This document shows, one piece after another, positions 30,357 to 41,347 of a stretch of DNA of 64,000 bases (positions are counted from its first letter, which is position 1; every line of letters begins with the position of its first letter). The stretch comes from Methylobacterium aquaticum. Lineage in GTDB: Bacteria > Pseudomonadota > Alphaproteobacteria > Rhizobiales > Beijerinckiaceae. The translations under genes were made by a program, and so were the position numbers. The stretch spans positions 62,001 to 126,000 of the forward strand of contig NZ_CP043627.1 in the NCBI RefSeq assembly GCF_016804325.1, given 5' to 3'. The notes beneath the pieces are model-generated. The model was given only the letters and a program-made list of their open reading frames with translations. It was not told the DNA's origin and searched no databases.

Positions 30357-31733
30357 CTATTCGGCGGCGCTGAGCCGGAAGGCGGGCCGCGGCGGCACCG
30401 CCTCTCCGGCCATCCGGCGGCAATCGGCGATGGTGGAGCGCGCGGTCTCGATCGCGATCATCACCGCCGCCATGGTGCGGGTGTCGGTCTCGCGCTCGCG
30501 GGTGTAGCGCACGACATCCGCCGCCAGGGTATCGACCTCGCCGGTGAGCGCGTCGAGGCCGGCGGCATCCGCCCGGCGCGCCTCGGCCAGGATCTCGAGC
30601 AGCCGGTCCATCACCACGTCGATGCGCTCGCGCCGCAGGCGGCGCAGGCGCTGGCGCAGCCAGGCGAGGGCCGAGCCGAAGCCGCCGCCGAGCACCGCCA
30701 GCAGGTAGACCCAGTCGCCGTAGCGCTCGATGAAGCCCTGCTGCTCGCGCTCGTAATAGTCGATCGCGCCGGGATGGATCGGCAGCCGCGCGCTCGTCGC
30801 CTCGGCGGTGGTCTCGTAGGCAGGCGCGGCCACGTAATCGGCGGCCGGCGTCGCGTCGGAGAGCCGCGAGCGCAGTTCGAACAGGTGCTGGGTCACGTCC
30901 GCCGCCACGGTCCGGCTCATCGAGGCCTTGGCCATCAGCCGGTACGAGGCGCCGACGGTCTTCACCTCGTCCTCGGGCACCTTCGGGCTGCCGCCGAACA
31001 GCCCGGCCGGCACCGTCACCGCCTGGAGCCGGGGCAGGCGCTCGATGATCGCCGGCCCGTCCTCGACCCCGACGAAATCGACCTTGCGGGTCCGGCTCGC
31101 CGCCTGGACCGTGCCGACGAGGCGGAGCGCCATCGGGGCGGCGGGCGCGATCACCGCCACGACGGCGTCGATGCGCCTTTGCGCGAAGGCTGCGGCCAGG
31201 TCCTCCTCCGCGAGCGGCACCAGCCGCACCTGGCCGGCGGCGATCGGCCCGCTGCCGCCCTCCTGGAGGGTGAGGCCGTAATAGCCCATCAGGCTCTTCA
31301 GCAGCCACAGATCGGCGTCGCGATGGGCCACGATGCCGAGGCGCTTGCGGGCCAGCCCCGGGAAGGTCGTGATGCCCGACGGCGCCGGCGAGGCGATCAG
31401 CATCGCCTGGTCGCGCAGGATCGCGAGCGTCAGGCCGTTCGACGGCAGATCGACGTCGGGCCGCACCACCGCGAGGTCGGCCTTTCCTTGCTCCAGGGCC
31501 TTGGCGCTCTCGCGCACGTCGTCGAAGGGCAGGATCTTCAGGCGCACCCCCTTGTGGGTGCTCGTCAGGGCGTCGGCATAGGCGCGGATCAGCGCCGGCT
31601 CGGTGCCGTCCCGCGGCGCCACCGCGATGGTGAGGGTCGTCGCCTGCAACAGGTACATGGCCACCGCCGCCGCGATGGTGAGCACCAGGCTGGTGACCAG
31701 GAAGATGCGCTCGGGCCGGAAGGCTCTCGTCAT
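30357..31733 (-). CDS. Membrane-anchored TAXI-family solute receptor
   Basis: 458 residues. N-terminal membrane helix (FLVTSLVLTIAAAVAMYLL), then a TAXI-type (TRAP-associated) binding domain to about residue 335 (LTIAVAPRDGTEPALIRAYADAL, GKADLAVVRPDV), a second helix (WVYLLAVLGGGFGSALAWL) and a cytoplasmic helical tail of about 95 residues. Ordinary TAXI receptors are free periplasmic proteins working with a DctM permease; none is encoded here. The two-helix anchor and tail suggest a sensory or scaffold role, which is inference. Confidence 0.82.
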   Translation of the reverse strand: MTRAFRPERIFLVTSLVLTIAAAVAMYLLQATTLTIAVAPRDGTEPALIRAYADALTSTHKGVRLKILPFDDVRESAKALEQGKADLAVVRPDVDLPSNGLTLAILRDQAMLIASPAPSGITTFPGLARKRLGIVAHRDADLWLLKSLMGYYGLTLQEGGSGPIAAGQVRLVPLAEEDLAAAFAQRRIDAVVAVIAPAAPMALRLVGTVQAASRTRKVDFVGVEDGPAIIERLPRLQAVTVPAGLFGGSPKVPEDEVKTVGASYRLMAKASMSRTVAADVTQHLFELRSRLSDATPAADYVAAPAYETTAEATSARLPIHPGAIDYYEREQQGFIERYGDWVYLLAVLGGGFGSALAWLRQRLRRLRRERIDVVMDRLLEILAEARRADAAGLDALTGEVDTLAADVVRYTRERETDTRTMAAVMIAIETARSTIADCRRMAGEAVPPRPAFRLSAAE

Positions 31734-31938
31734 CGCGCGGACATGCCCTCCCTCGACGACCGGGGTTTCGATGGCATGAAACCGGGGGAGGGCGGTCCGG
31801 GTTGCGCGGCGTGCGTGTCGCAGGGGCGTTCGCCCAACGGTCTAGTAGTTGACTTAACGACATCTTTTGGAACAAATCGGCTTTTTAAATTTTAGATAAA
31901 GATAGCGCTTCGCAGCACCATGTGGGGGCAATCAAGAT

Positions 31939-32223
31939 ATGACATCAGAACGCGGAAATTTCAATATCGTCCTGATGTGGGCGCCATTCGGCTTTGCGCC
32001 AACTTCTGGGCAATCATTTGAGGCGTCTTGTACGGTGCCTCTTGGGATCGATAGATCGACAAATCATCTAAACCTGCGTTCGGCCGTCGATGAAGCCCTT
32101 CGCGAACGGGAGGCAAAAAGTACCGCGGGCAAGCTCCCTGTCATAAAGGTGCATACGGGTGATGGTGTCGCGATTTTCGGTCTCCAGGAAATCATTGCGC
32201 TTAATCGCGAGCTTCCAAAATGA
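31939..32223 (+). CDS. Hypothetical protein in an AT-rich island
   Basis: 94 residues with no recognised domain. The reading frame and about 120 bp on each side have much lower G+C than all neighbours and use A/T-ending codons freely, pointing to horizontal origin. The flanks contain long A/T runs (31860-31905 and 32222-32275). It ends before a GC-rich stem-loop at 32281. No signal peptide or membrane helix. Confidence 0.55.
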   Translation: MTSERGNFNIVLMWAPFGFAPTSGQSFEASCTVPLGIDRSTNHLNLRSAVDEALREREAKSTAGKLPVIKVHTGDGVAIFGLQEIIALNRELPK

Positions 32224-32280
32224 CTTAAATATAAAACAAATTAATGAATAAATTTTTTATCTTAGTTGCAGGCGGATTTT

Positions 32281-32310
32281 AGGCGGGGCCGAATTAGATC
32301 GGTCCCGCCT
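32281..32310. terminator. Stem-loop between the AT-rich gene and the outer-membrane barrel
   Basis: Imperfect 12-bp stem AGGCGGGgCCGA/TCGGtCCCGCCT with loop ATTAGA lies between two converging genes. There is no strict T-run on either side; probably a bidirectional end. Confidence 0.5.
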
Positions 32311-32315
32311 CATAG

Positions 32316-33920
32316 TCATGGATTGACCCGCACCCCGACCAGATACGTGTCCGAGTGATAGCTCGACCCGATCGCGGTGCTGCGCAGCATCTCGCGAGCG
32401 TAGCTCGCCCGGACGCCGAGCCAGCGGTTGAGGCGGTAATCGAGCTTGATGCCGGCGCTGTAGCCCTGCTCGCGGATGCTGGTGCCCTGGTAGTCGTTGT
32501 TGATCAGCGTGCCGGTGAAGGTCAGGCGCAGGTTGCGGCGCAGGTCGTGGGTGAGTTCCGCGACGGCGGTGCGGGTGAGGATGCCGCTCGCGCCGGGCAC
32601 GATGGTCTCGCTCACGCTGGTCGCCGCGCCGATCCGGAGCGAGGTCAGCGCGGTCGCCGCCCAGGTGACCGAGCCGTCGATCACCGGGCCGGTGACGTCG
32701 CGCAGGCGGCTGTCGGCGTAGTGGCGCGACAGGTAGCCGCCCGATACCTCGCCGACGAGGAGCCGGCTGATCTCGAAGCTCGATCCGGCGCGCACGGTGA
32801 CGCCGTTGGAATCGCGGCGCAGGCCGGACTGGTCGACCGCGAAGTCGTGGACCCGCGTGTCGACCAGGGTGTCGACGAAGGGGGTGAAGCCGGGGCGGAT
32901 CTCGTAGCCGGTGCGCAGGCGCAGGCCGAACTGGTTGGCGTTGCGGTCGTCCTGGCGCAGGAGCGTGCCGTCGGAGAGCTGCGCGTTCTCGAAGGTCTGG
33001 CGGTCGACCAGGCCCGCCACCGTCACTTGGAGCCGGTTGAAGTTCTGCGTCACCCCGACCGTGCCGCCATAGGCGGCGACGAGAGGCCGGTCGCGGACCT
33101 GGGCGGCGAGGTCCGGGCTGCCGGCACGCTGGGTCGAGATGGCGTAGCGGCCCTCGATGTCGACCTTGGTATCGCGCGTGACGTCGAGGCGCAGCCGCAT
33201 CGCGCCGTCGCCGTCCGGCCGGTCGGCGTTGGGGTTGTCGGGGTACAGGAAGTAGCCGAAGCGCATCGCGCCGGTGAGCGCGTGGGACGACCAGTCGCTC
33301 GCGACCCGCAGCTCGCCCTGGCTCAGCAGCGCCATCGAGCCGCGGCGATAGATCGAGCGGTCGGGGTTCGAATCGTAGCCGACGCTCTGCTGCAGCGCCG
33401 GGAACAGGGTCAGCCCGCCGAGCCGGATGCCGAGGGGGCCGTAGGGATCGAGCGGGTCGATCGTACGCCGGCGCAGGAGCGGCGCGCCCGTGGTGAGATC
33501 CGGCACGCCCGAGACCGGGAGCTGAACGATCGGGCGCAGGCGCCCATCGTCGGCGGTGGCCGCTTGGGTCGCCTGGCGGGTGATGGCGGTGGTGGGCGGG
33601 CGCGTCCGCCGCTGCGGCGGGGTGCGCGGCCGGGCGACGAAACGGGACGCCCCGCCGGGGCGACCGACGCCGCGGGACAGGGCGCCGGGAAGGGCCGGGT
33701 TGGTATTGCGCAGGGCGAAGGTCGCGGGATCCCGGCCGCCCGGAAGCGGGCCGGGCAGGTTCGGATCGGTCGCCTGGCCCGGACCTTGCCCGAATCCCTG
33801 GTCCAGGCCCGGCGCCGCGACCTGGGCCCGGACCGGCCCCGCGGCGGCGAGGGAGACCGCCAGCACCAGGACCGGAAGGCCGGGGCCGGCCCGTCCGCGT
33901 GTTCGCCGCTCGTCCGCCAC
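32316..33920 (-). CDS. Outer-membrane beta-barrel protein (BBP2 type)
   Basis: 534 residues. Signal peptide (VLVLAVSLAAAGPVRAQ), about 130 residues of Gly/Pro/Arg-rich linker, then a barrel of alternating strands: FPALQQSVGYDSNPDRS (the motif often seen in this family), LRLDVTRDTKVDIEGRY, WAATALTSLRIGAATSVSE and a final strand ending SDTYLVGVRVNP. Such proteins lie at polysaccharide loci and may act as export or surface barrels; here only the Wzc-like gene 5 kb away hints at that. Function unproven. Confidence 0.78.
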   Translation of the reverse strand: MADERRTRGRAGPGLPVLVLAVSLAAAGPVRAQVAAPGLDQGFGQGPGQATDPNLPGPLPGGRDPATFALRNTNPALPGALSRGVGRPGGASRFVARPRTPPQRRTRPPTTAITRQATQAATADDGRLRPIVQLPVSGVPDLTTGAPLLRRRTIDPLDPYGPLGIRLGGLTLFPALQQSVGYDSNPDRSIYRRGSMALLSQGELRVASDWSSHALTGAMRFGYFLYPDNPNADRPDGDGAMRLRLDVTRDTKVDIEGRYAISTQRAGSPDLAAQVRDRPLVAAYGGTVGVTQNFNRLQVTVAGLVDRQTFENAQLSDGTLLRQDDRNANQFGLRLRTGYEIRPGFTPFVDTLVDTRVHDFAVDQSGLRRDSNGVTVRAGSSFEISRLLVGEVSGGYLSRHYADSRLRDVTGPVIDGSVTWAATALTSLRIGAATSVSETIVPGASGILTRTAVAELTHDLRRNLRLTFTGTLINNDYQGTSIREQGYSAGIKLDYRLNRWLGVRASYAREMLRSTAIGSSYHSDTYLVGVRVNP

Positions 33921-34067
33921 GGGCCTGCCGCTCCGCTCCGCCGGGCCCGTCCAGTCCGGCGGGCCATCATGGTTAAGAGCGGTACAACGGGCAGGGTTAA
34001 GTCCCCGTAACTGACCCGGGACCGGCCTTGTCCCGGGGAAACGGGACGGTTGTGGAGACGAACCGTG

Positions 34068-34619
34068 TCATCGCCCCGGAGGCGTCCGGTCGCCGGGCCC
34101 GAGGGCGCGCTGCATCAGCACGGTGTCGAGCCAGGTGCCGTGCTTCCAGCCGACGGCGTCGAGAACCCCGACGTGCCGGAAGCCGAGGCCGGCATGGAGC
34201 GCGATCGAGGCGGCGTTTTGCGAATCCCCGATCACCGCCACCATCTGGCGAAAATCCGCGGCCGTCGCCTCGTCGATGAGCCGCGCCAGCAGGCGCCGGC
34301 CGAGGCCCCGGCCGGCCTGGTCGGGCCGGACGTAGACGGAGGTCTCGACCGTGCCGCGATAGGCCGCCCGGGTCCGGTAGGGCCCGGCATAGGCGTAGGC
34401 GACGACCATCCCCGCCCGCTCGGCGACGAGATAGGGGTAGCCGCCCGCGACGAGCGCCGCCCGGCGCCGGCCCATCTCGGCCTCGTCCGGCGGCTCGATC
34501 TCGAACGAGGCCCGGCCGGTCGTCACCGCATGGGCGTAGATCGCCGTCACGGCGGGAAGGTCGTCCTCCCGGCAGGGGCGAAGCATCACGTCGTCGCTCT
34601 CGTGCGCCATCACTCGCAT
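34068..34619 (-). CDS. GNAT N-acetyltransferase, phosphinothricin-acetyltransferase type
   Basis: 183 residues. Family blocks: LRPCREDDLPAVTAIYAHAV, GRASFEIEPPDEAEM, the YAYAGPYRTRAAYRGTVETSVYV strand and the acetyl-CoA loop QAGRGLGRRLL, then HAGLGFRHVGVLDAVGWKHG. Homologues acetylate phosphinothricin, methionine sulfoximine or related amino-acid analogues. Adjacent and divergent to mutL (64-bp gap). Confidence 0.87.
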   Translation of the reverse strand: MRVMAHESDDVMLRPCREDDLPAVTAIYAHAVTTGRASFEIEPPDEAEMGRRRAALVAGGYPYLVAERAGMVVAYAYAGPYRTRAAYRGTVETSVYVRPDQAGRGLGRRLLARLIDEATAADFRQMVAVIGDSQNAASIALHAGLGFRHVGVLDAVGWKHGTWLDTVLMQRALGPGDRTPPGR

Positions 34620-34683
34620 CCACCCGTGGAAACGCGGGCGCCCGCACCTTCTGGCGGGCCCGGCAAACCCTTATATTCCGTCC

Positions 34684-36684
<2,001 letters not shown>

Positions 36685-36773
36685 GCCGTCGTCGTTCCGG
36701 CGCGGGACGGGCTTCCCGGACCGCATGGCCCTCGCCTACGATCGCACCGGCCTCACAGCACCGGAGTCAAGAC

Positions 36774-37592
36774 ATGCCCGCGGCGCGGCGCGACGTGTTC
36801 ATCGACCTCGACGCCTTCGACCGCCTCTGCGAGGCGGCGGAGGAGGGAGAACGCCTCGAATACATCGACGGACATGTCTTTCGCATGATGGTTAGCGGCT
36901 CGACCGCCCATCACGCCCTGACCCGACGCCTCGACGGCCTCATCGCGGAGCGCCTCGCGCCCGGCGGCCCCTGCACGTCGTTCCGGGAGACGATGCGGCT
37001 CGACGCCGGCACGGCGCGGTTCTACCCGGACGTCTTCGTCTCGTGTCGCGGCGATCTCGCGCCCGATCCGGAGACCCGGGGCGTCACCTCGGCCACCGTG
37101 ATCCTGGAGGTCCTGTCGCCCTCGACCGAGCGGTACGATCGCGGCCGGAAGTGGCTCGCCTACCAAGCCTTGCCCGATCTCCGCCACTTCGTCCTCGTCG
37201 CCCAGGACCAGCGCCGGATCGAGGCCTATCACCGCGAGGACGCGGGCTGGCGCTACGAACTCATCCAGGCGCCGGATGCCGTCCTTCGGCTCGACGCGGT
37301 CGCGGTCGCCTTGCGGCTCGACGAGATCTACGCGGTCGTTCCGATGCTCGCGACGGCGCATGACGACCACCCGCTGCCCGCCCCGTTCGGGCCGGCTCAA
37401 GTCGCCCGCATCGCCGCCCTGAAGGGACTGGCCATGCCCGGCACCATCGAAAAGCTGCTGAGTGACATGGATGCGGAGGAATGCGCGGCGGCGGTGGCGG
37501 TCCTCGTCGGCCTCACCGATCCGCCGGCGGAGGCGTGGCGGGCAATCCTGCCGGAGAGGCTGCATTGCGGGTTGGACACGGCATCGCGCTGA
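36774..37592 (+). CDS. Uma2-family putative endonuclease (DUF820)
   Basis: 272 residues. The Uma2 PD-(D/E)XK fold is visible: LDAFDRLCEAAEEGERLEYIDGHVFRM, then FYPDVFVSC, VILEVLSPSTERYDRGRKWLAYQALP and HFVLVAQDQRRIEAYHR. The acidic D/E and Lys of the nuclease-type site are kept. The family is expanded in cyanobacteria and scattered elsewhere; its substrate is unknown. About 80 extra residues at the C-terminus are unassigned. Confidence 0.82.
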   Translation: MPAARRDVFIDLDAFDRLCEAAEEGERLEYIDGHVFRMMVSGSTAHHALTRRLDGLIAERLAPGGPCTSFRETMRLDAGTARFYPDVFVSCRGDLAPDPETRGVTSATVILEVLSPSTERYDRGRKWLAYQALPDLRHFVLVAQDQRRIEAYHREDAGWRYELIQAPDAVLRLDAVAVALRLDEIYAVVPMLATAHDDHPLPAPFGPAQVARIAALKGLAMPGTIEKLLSDMDAEECAAAVAVLVGLTDPPAEAWRAILPERLHCGLDTASR

Positions 37593-37786
37593 ACGGCGTG
37601 ACGCCGGTCCCATCCTGACCCGTTGGTTGGTCGGGATGCTCGATCGTCCTGCTGTTGAAGTTCTCACAACCTGTCGGATAGGTTCTCGCGAAGTCGACAT
37701 GCACCATGTCAAACTGAAGCCGCGGAGCGGAGCCCCGAATCCGCCGCTCGGGTCGTTCCGCCGAAGTCGGAAGCATCCTCGCGCGA

Positions 37787-38269
37787 TCAGCCGGCCGCCA
37801 CCTCGTCGAGGCGCCCGGCCGGGTCGTGCGGTTCGAGGCCGCGCCGGTCGCGGGCATCGCCGACGACCCGGCCGGGCACGCCGACCACCAGGGCGAAATC
37901 CGGCACGTCTTCCGTGACGACGGCGCCGGCGCCGATCATCGCGCCGCGGCCGATGGCGAGGCCGGGCAGCACGGTCGCGCGCGAGCCGAGCGAGGCCCCG
38001 GCCCCGATCCGGGTCGGGCCCGAAGCACCGGTCTCCTGATCGCCGATCACCACGCCATGCCCGACGAACACCCCCTCGCCGAGCTCGACCGCCGGGCCGA
38101 GCACGCTGTGCGAGGAGACCTTGCAGCGCGCGCCGACGCGGCTGCCCGGCCGGATCTGCACGAACGGCCCGACCCGGGCGCCGGCCCCGATGCGGCAGCC
38201 GGCGAGATCGACGAGGTCCGGATGCGTGATGCTGGCGCCCTCGTCGAGGGACACGTCGGTGATCGGCAT
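37787..38269 (-). CDS. Left-handed beta-helix acyltransferase (hexapeptide repeats)
   Basis: 160 residues made of hexapeptide turns: IGAGARVGPFVQIRPGSRVGARCKVSSHSVLGPAVELGEGVFVGHGVVIGD (in shorter form VGPFVQI, VSSHSVL, VFVGHGVVIGD), then TRIGAGASLGSRATVLPGLAIGRGAMIGAGAVVTEDVPDFALVVGVPGRVVG, the standard end of the WbbJ/maltose-acetyltransferase group. It probably acetylates a sugar nucleotide or a glycan unit. The Wzc-like gene is divergent, 440 bp away. Confidence 0.85.
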   Translation of the reverse strand: MPITDVSLDEGASITHPDLVDLAGCRIGAGARVGPFVQIRPGSRVGARCKVSSHSVLGPAVELGEGVFVGHGVVIGDQETGASGPTRIGAGASLGSRATVLPGLAIGRGAMIGAGAVVTEDVPDFALVVGVPGRVVGDARDRRGLEPHDPAGRLDEVAAG

Positions 38270-38708
38270 CGGGCGGGCTCCGGTCTGGGATGTCGGCAGC
38301 GTCGGACACGAGCCTAGGCTGCCGCCGCGCCGCGCCGCAGCACCGGCTTTGGAGGCGCCGGGGCGCGCCGCCCTCGGCCGCCCGGGGCGGGTGGCGCGGG
38401 TCGGCTCTCTCCCATCGGCGAGGGCACCTCCACCAGCCGGCGGAGGCGTCGGCGAGCGGCCCGCCCCGAAAGGGGGAGGGAGGCGCGTTCGGGGTGAACC
38501 CCGCCTCCGCCGCCCGGGCGTCCTCGGGCGGCGCCTACGCCGTTCCGCGGCGTTCCGGGTGGCTGCGTGCCGGACGTACACCTTCGAGGGTCACGGGCGG
38601 ATCCGCGGGATCGAGAGATCCCGGTCCGCCCGCGGCGGCCACCAGCGCCCGCGGGGGAGCCGCCGAACCCTGATCCCCCGCCGCGGTCGAGCCGAAGAGA
38701 GCGCGATC
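38270..38708. other. GC-rich intergenic region
   Basis: 439 bp between the acyltransferase and the Wzc-like gene. Open frames here are the usual high-GC chance frames with Arg/Pro/Ala composition. No promoter or hairpin of note is recognisable; it presumably carries the divergent promoters. Confidence 0.4.
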
Positions 38709-40568
38709 TTGCTGAACAACCCGATCTGGACCGACCCGTCCCTGGCCCCGCGCCTCCGGGACGACCCGCCGGAGACGCGAAGCCTCGAGGTCCGCGACAT
38801 CCTCGCGTTCCTGCGCCGCCGCCGCGCCCGCATCCTCGCCTGCGCCCTGGCCGGGGCGGCGCTCGGCGCCCTCACGACGCTCGCCGCGACGCCGGTCTAC
38901 ACCGCCCGGGCGCAGCTGGTGATCGATTCCAAGATGCCGCCGCTCTTCGCCGAGCCCGGCGGCGAGGCGCGCTTCGCCATCGATACCGGCCAGATCGCCA
39001 ACCAGGTGGCGATCCTGCGCTCCGAGAAGGTCGCCCGGATGGTGATCGACCGGCTCGGGCTTGCGCGCGATCCGGAATTCGCCGGCTCGACGCTCCGGCT
39101 CCCGCCCTGGGCCGCCGCCCTCCAGGGCCGCGCGGCCGCGCTGTTCGAGCACGCGCGCGCCGCCGTCAAGGGAGCGACCGGACGCGCCGAGGCCGAGGCC
39201 GATCAGGACCTCGCGGCGGAACGGCGCCTGCTCGACACCTTCGCGGCCCGGCTCGACGTGCGCCGCGCCGGCCTCGCCTACGCCCTCGACATCACCTTCT
39301 CGGCCCGCGATCCGCAGAAGGCGGCCGACATCGTCAACGCCGTGGTGGAGCAGTTCCTGCGCGAGAAGATGGAGGCGCGGATCGAGGCCTCGCGCTTCGC
39401 CACCGACTGGCTCAACGAGCGCGTCGACCGGTTCCGGGCCCAGATGAACACGGCGATCCGCGCCGTGCAGGAATTCCGCGCCACCCACAATTACCGCATC
39501 CGCCGCGGCCGGCGCGACGAATCCGACGGGCCGGTGGCGAGCGCCGGCACGCAGGTGGTGCCGCGGGCGCCCGTCGATGACGAGCCCGGCACGCTGGAGG
39601 AACTCGAATCCGCCGCCGAGACCTCGCGCAAGGTCTATGAGAGCCTGCTGGTGGTGCTGGCCGAGGCGGTGCAGCGCCAGAGCGCGCCGGTCGCCGATTC
39701 CCGGGTCATCACCGCGGCGACCCGGCCGCTGTTCCGCTCCAATCCGGGCCTGCGGCTGACCATGCCGGCCGGCGCCGTGGCGGGGGCCGGCCTGTTCGTG
39801 GCGATCGGGGTCGCGGGCCTGCTCCTCGACGGGCGCGCCCGCTCCCGGCGCCAGGTCCGGGCGGCGACCGGGCGGGATTGCCTGGGCTGGATCCCGGCCC
39901 GTCCCGAGGGGCGCCGCCGCCGCGGCCTGACCGACGAGGCGCGGCTCTGCGCCGGGCTCGCCGAGGGCCTGCAATGGACCCGCCTCTCCCTCGCCTCGGC
40001 CAACCACGCCGCGCCTCTGCGCAGCATCGGCCTCACGGCGGCGGGGCGCACCTGCGGACGCACCAAAGCGCTCGCGGCGATCGAGCTCGCCCGGCTCTAC
40101 GCCGCCGCGGGGGCGCGCGTCCTGGTGATCGATGCCGATGCCGCCGACCCGGTGTCGCGCGAGCCTGGCGCGGGCGAGGGGATCGCCGCGGAGCTGCGCG
40201 GCTTCGGCCCCCGGGCCTCCGAGAGCTGGCGCAGCCACGTCACGGCGCTCACGGATGGATGCGACGTGCTGGTCCTCGCGCACGAGGCCTTGCCCTCGCC
40301 GCACTGGCTCGGCTCGCCGGCCATGGAGGCGCTGCTGACCAGCCTGTGCGACGCCTACGACGTGGTGATCGTCGACCTGCCGCCGGTCGGCCGCTCCGCC
40401 GCCACCGTGGCGCTGGCGCCGCTCCTCGACGGCGTGGTGCTGATGACCGAGTGGGGCCGCACGCCCCTGCGCACCCTGACCGAGGCCTGCGAGGCCCTGG
40501 AGCATGCCCGCGCCCGGATCCTGGGCACCGTCACCACCGAGGTCGATCGGACTGCGCTGGATGGGTGA
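38709..40568 (+). CDS. Wzc-like polysaccharide chain-length protein with degenerate P-loop
   Basis: About 619 residues from a TTG. The Wzz domain (SLEVRDILAFLRRRRARILACALAGAALGALT, first helix about 50-75; a long coiled coil; second helix about 355-380) is fused to a MinD/BY-kinase-like domain. Walker A should read GxGKS/T but here is TAAGRTCGRTKAL, which lacks the canonical Lys-Ser/Thr pair. Walker A' (VLVIDADAADP) and B (DVVIVDLPP) are recognisable. There is no C-terminal Tyr cluster. It probably controls exopolysaccharide length without active tyrosine kinase activity. The start codon is uncertain. Confidence 0.8.
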   Translation: MLNNPIWTDPSLAPRLRDDPPETRSLEVRDILAFLRRRRARILACALAGAALGALTTLAATPVYTARAQLVIDSKMPPLFAEPGGEARFAIDTGQIANQVAILRSEKVARMVIDRLGLARDPEFAGSTLRLPPWAAALQGRAAALFEHARAAVKGATGRAEAEADQDLAAERRLLDTFAARLDVRRAGLAYALDITFSARDPQKAADIVNAVVEQFLREKMEARIEASRFATDWLNERVDRFRAQMNTAIRAVQEFRATHNYRIRRGRRDESDGPVASAGTQVVPRAPVDDEPGTLEELESAAETSRKVYESLLVVLAEAVQRQSAPVADSRVITAATRPLFRSNPGLRLTMPAGAVAGAGLFVAIGVAGLLLDGRARSRRQVRAATGRDCLGWIPARPEGRRRRGLTDEARLCAGLAEGLQWTRLSLASANHAAPLRSIGLTAAGRTCGRTKALAAIELARLYAAAGARVLVIDADAADPVSREPGAGEGIAAELRGFGPRASESWRSHVTALTDGCDVLVLAHEALPSPHWLGSPAMEALLTSLCDAYDVVIVDLPPVGRSAATVALAPLLDGVVLMTEWGRTPLRTLTEACEALEHARARILGTVTTEVDRTALDG

Positions 40569-40772
40569 GGAGCTCTGAAAAGGGGCTTTACGCCCGTCAG
40601 TCAGGCATATGATGCATGATCGGCGGGCAATTCAGCAGGATTGCGCCAGTTGCATGCGATGAGCGCATATCGCAACTGCGAGATTCTTGATTGTTGCAAC
40701 GCAGCATGAGGCTCATGGTCGGGGACAGGAACCACAGAGTTCCACCCCACCTCCCACTTCGGAGCCGAACCC

Positions 40773-40916
40773 ATGGCCTCCTCGTCGTCGATCGCCGCGA
40801 CCCGTTCCTTCTCCCCCGCCACGGTTTCGACCAAGCCGGGCCTGTTCGCCACGATGATGCGTCTCTGGCGCGAGCATAACGCGCGCGTCGCAGAGATCGG
40901 AATGCCGCCGCTCTGA
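40773..40916 (+). CDS. Small protein, 47 residues
   Basis: ATG at 40773 follows CGGAG with about 9 bases spacing. The predicted peptide begins MASSSSIAATRSFSPATVS and ends LWREHNARVAEIGMPPL, a Ser/Thr-rich half and an amphipathic helical half. No family is recognised. The good ribosome site and protein-like tail make it more than chance. Confidence 0.5.
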   Translation: MASSSSIAATRSFSPATVSTKPGLFATMMRLWREHNARVAEIGMPPL

Positions 40917-41012
40917 GCGGGAAGTCCTTCTTCCGCGTCGCGGACCCTGAGATCCGCCACGCGTGTCATCAAGGCTCGTCGGCGAAGTCGGCATGGTCTG
41001 TCCCACCCACAC

Positions 41013-41283
41013 CCTCGTCCTGAGGTGTTGGCGATCGCCGATCGCGCCCGATTGAAAATCGGCTGACCTCGAAGGATGGCTCCAGGGATCGCCGAGACGG
41101 CTGGAGCCCTCCTTCGAGGTCGGTCCATCGATGATGGACTGATACCAATGGCCCAAGATGCTGACGCATCGGGCCATTGAGCCATCTCGAATTATCTATG
41201 CCAAGCCAGAGGCTTGACGAAAATTCGAGAACGGAACCAAAAGTCGTTTCCAACGACCGTTGGTATGACACCTCAGGATGAGG
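41013..41283. repeat. Intergenic fold-back repeat, copy C (core only, interrupted)
   Basis: Only the inner palindrome of the family is present: CCTCgTCCTGAGGTGTTGG and GACCTCGAAGGA on the left, TCCTTCGAGGTC and CACCTCAGGATGAGG on the right. The outer AGAGCCTGTTT repeats are missing. A second element (41143-41265) is inserted in its right arm. It lies between the 47-residue gene and the CLC channel. Confidence 0.8.
41143..41265. mobile_element. 123-bp non-autonomous inverted-repeat element with TGA target duplication
   Basis: Ends are TACCAAtGG and CCgTTGGTA (one mismatch). It is flanked on both sides by TGA: the sequence reads GAC-TGA-[element]-TGA-CACCTCAGG, whereas the empty site in copy D (about 51057-51069) reads GAC-TGA-CACCTCAGG. 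The inside folds into further hairpins (CAATGGCCC/GGGCCATTG, CTCGAATT/AATTCGAG, CAAGCC/GGCTTG). It encodes nothing. A 3-bp TNA-type duplication is known for some IS5-family groups. Confidence 0.8.
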
Positions 41284-41347
41284 TCGCGGGTGGGATCGTG
41301 CGACATGTCGCCGGCGAATCGCCTGTCGCGTGATCCCGTCCCCGCCC

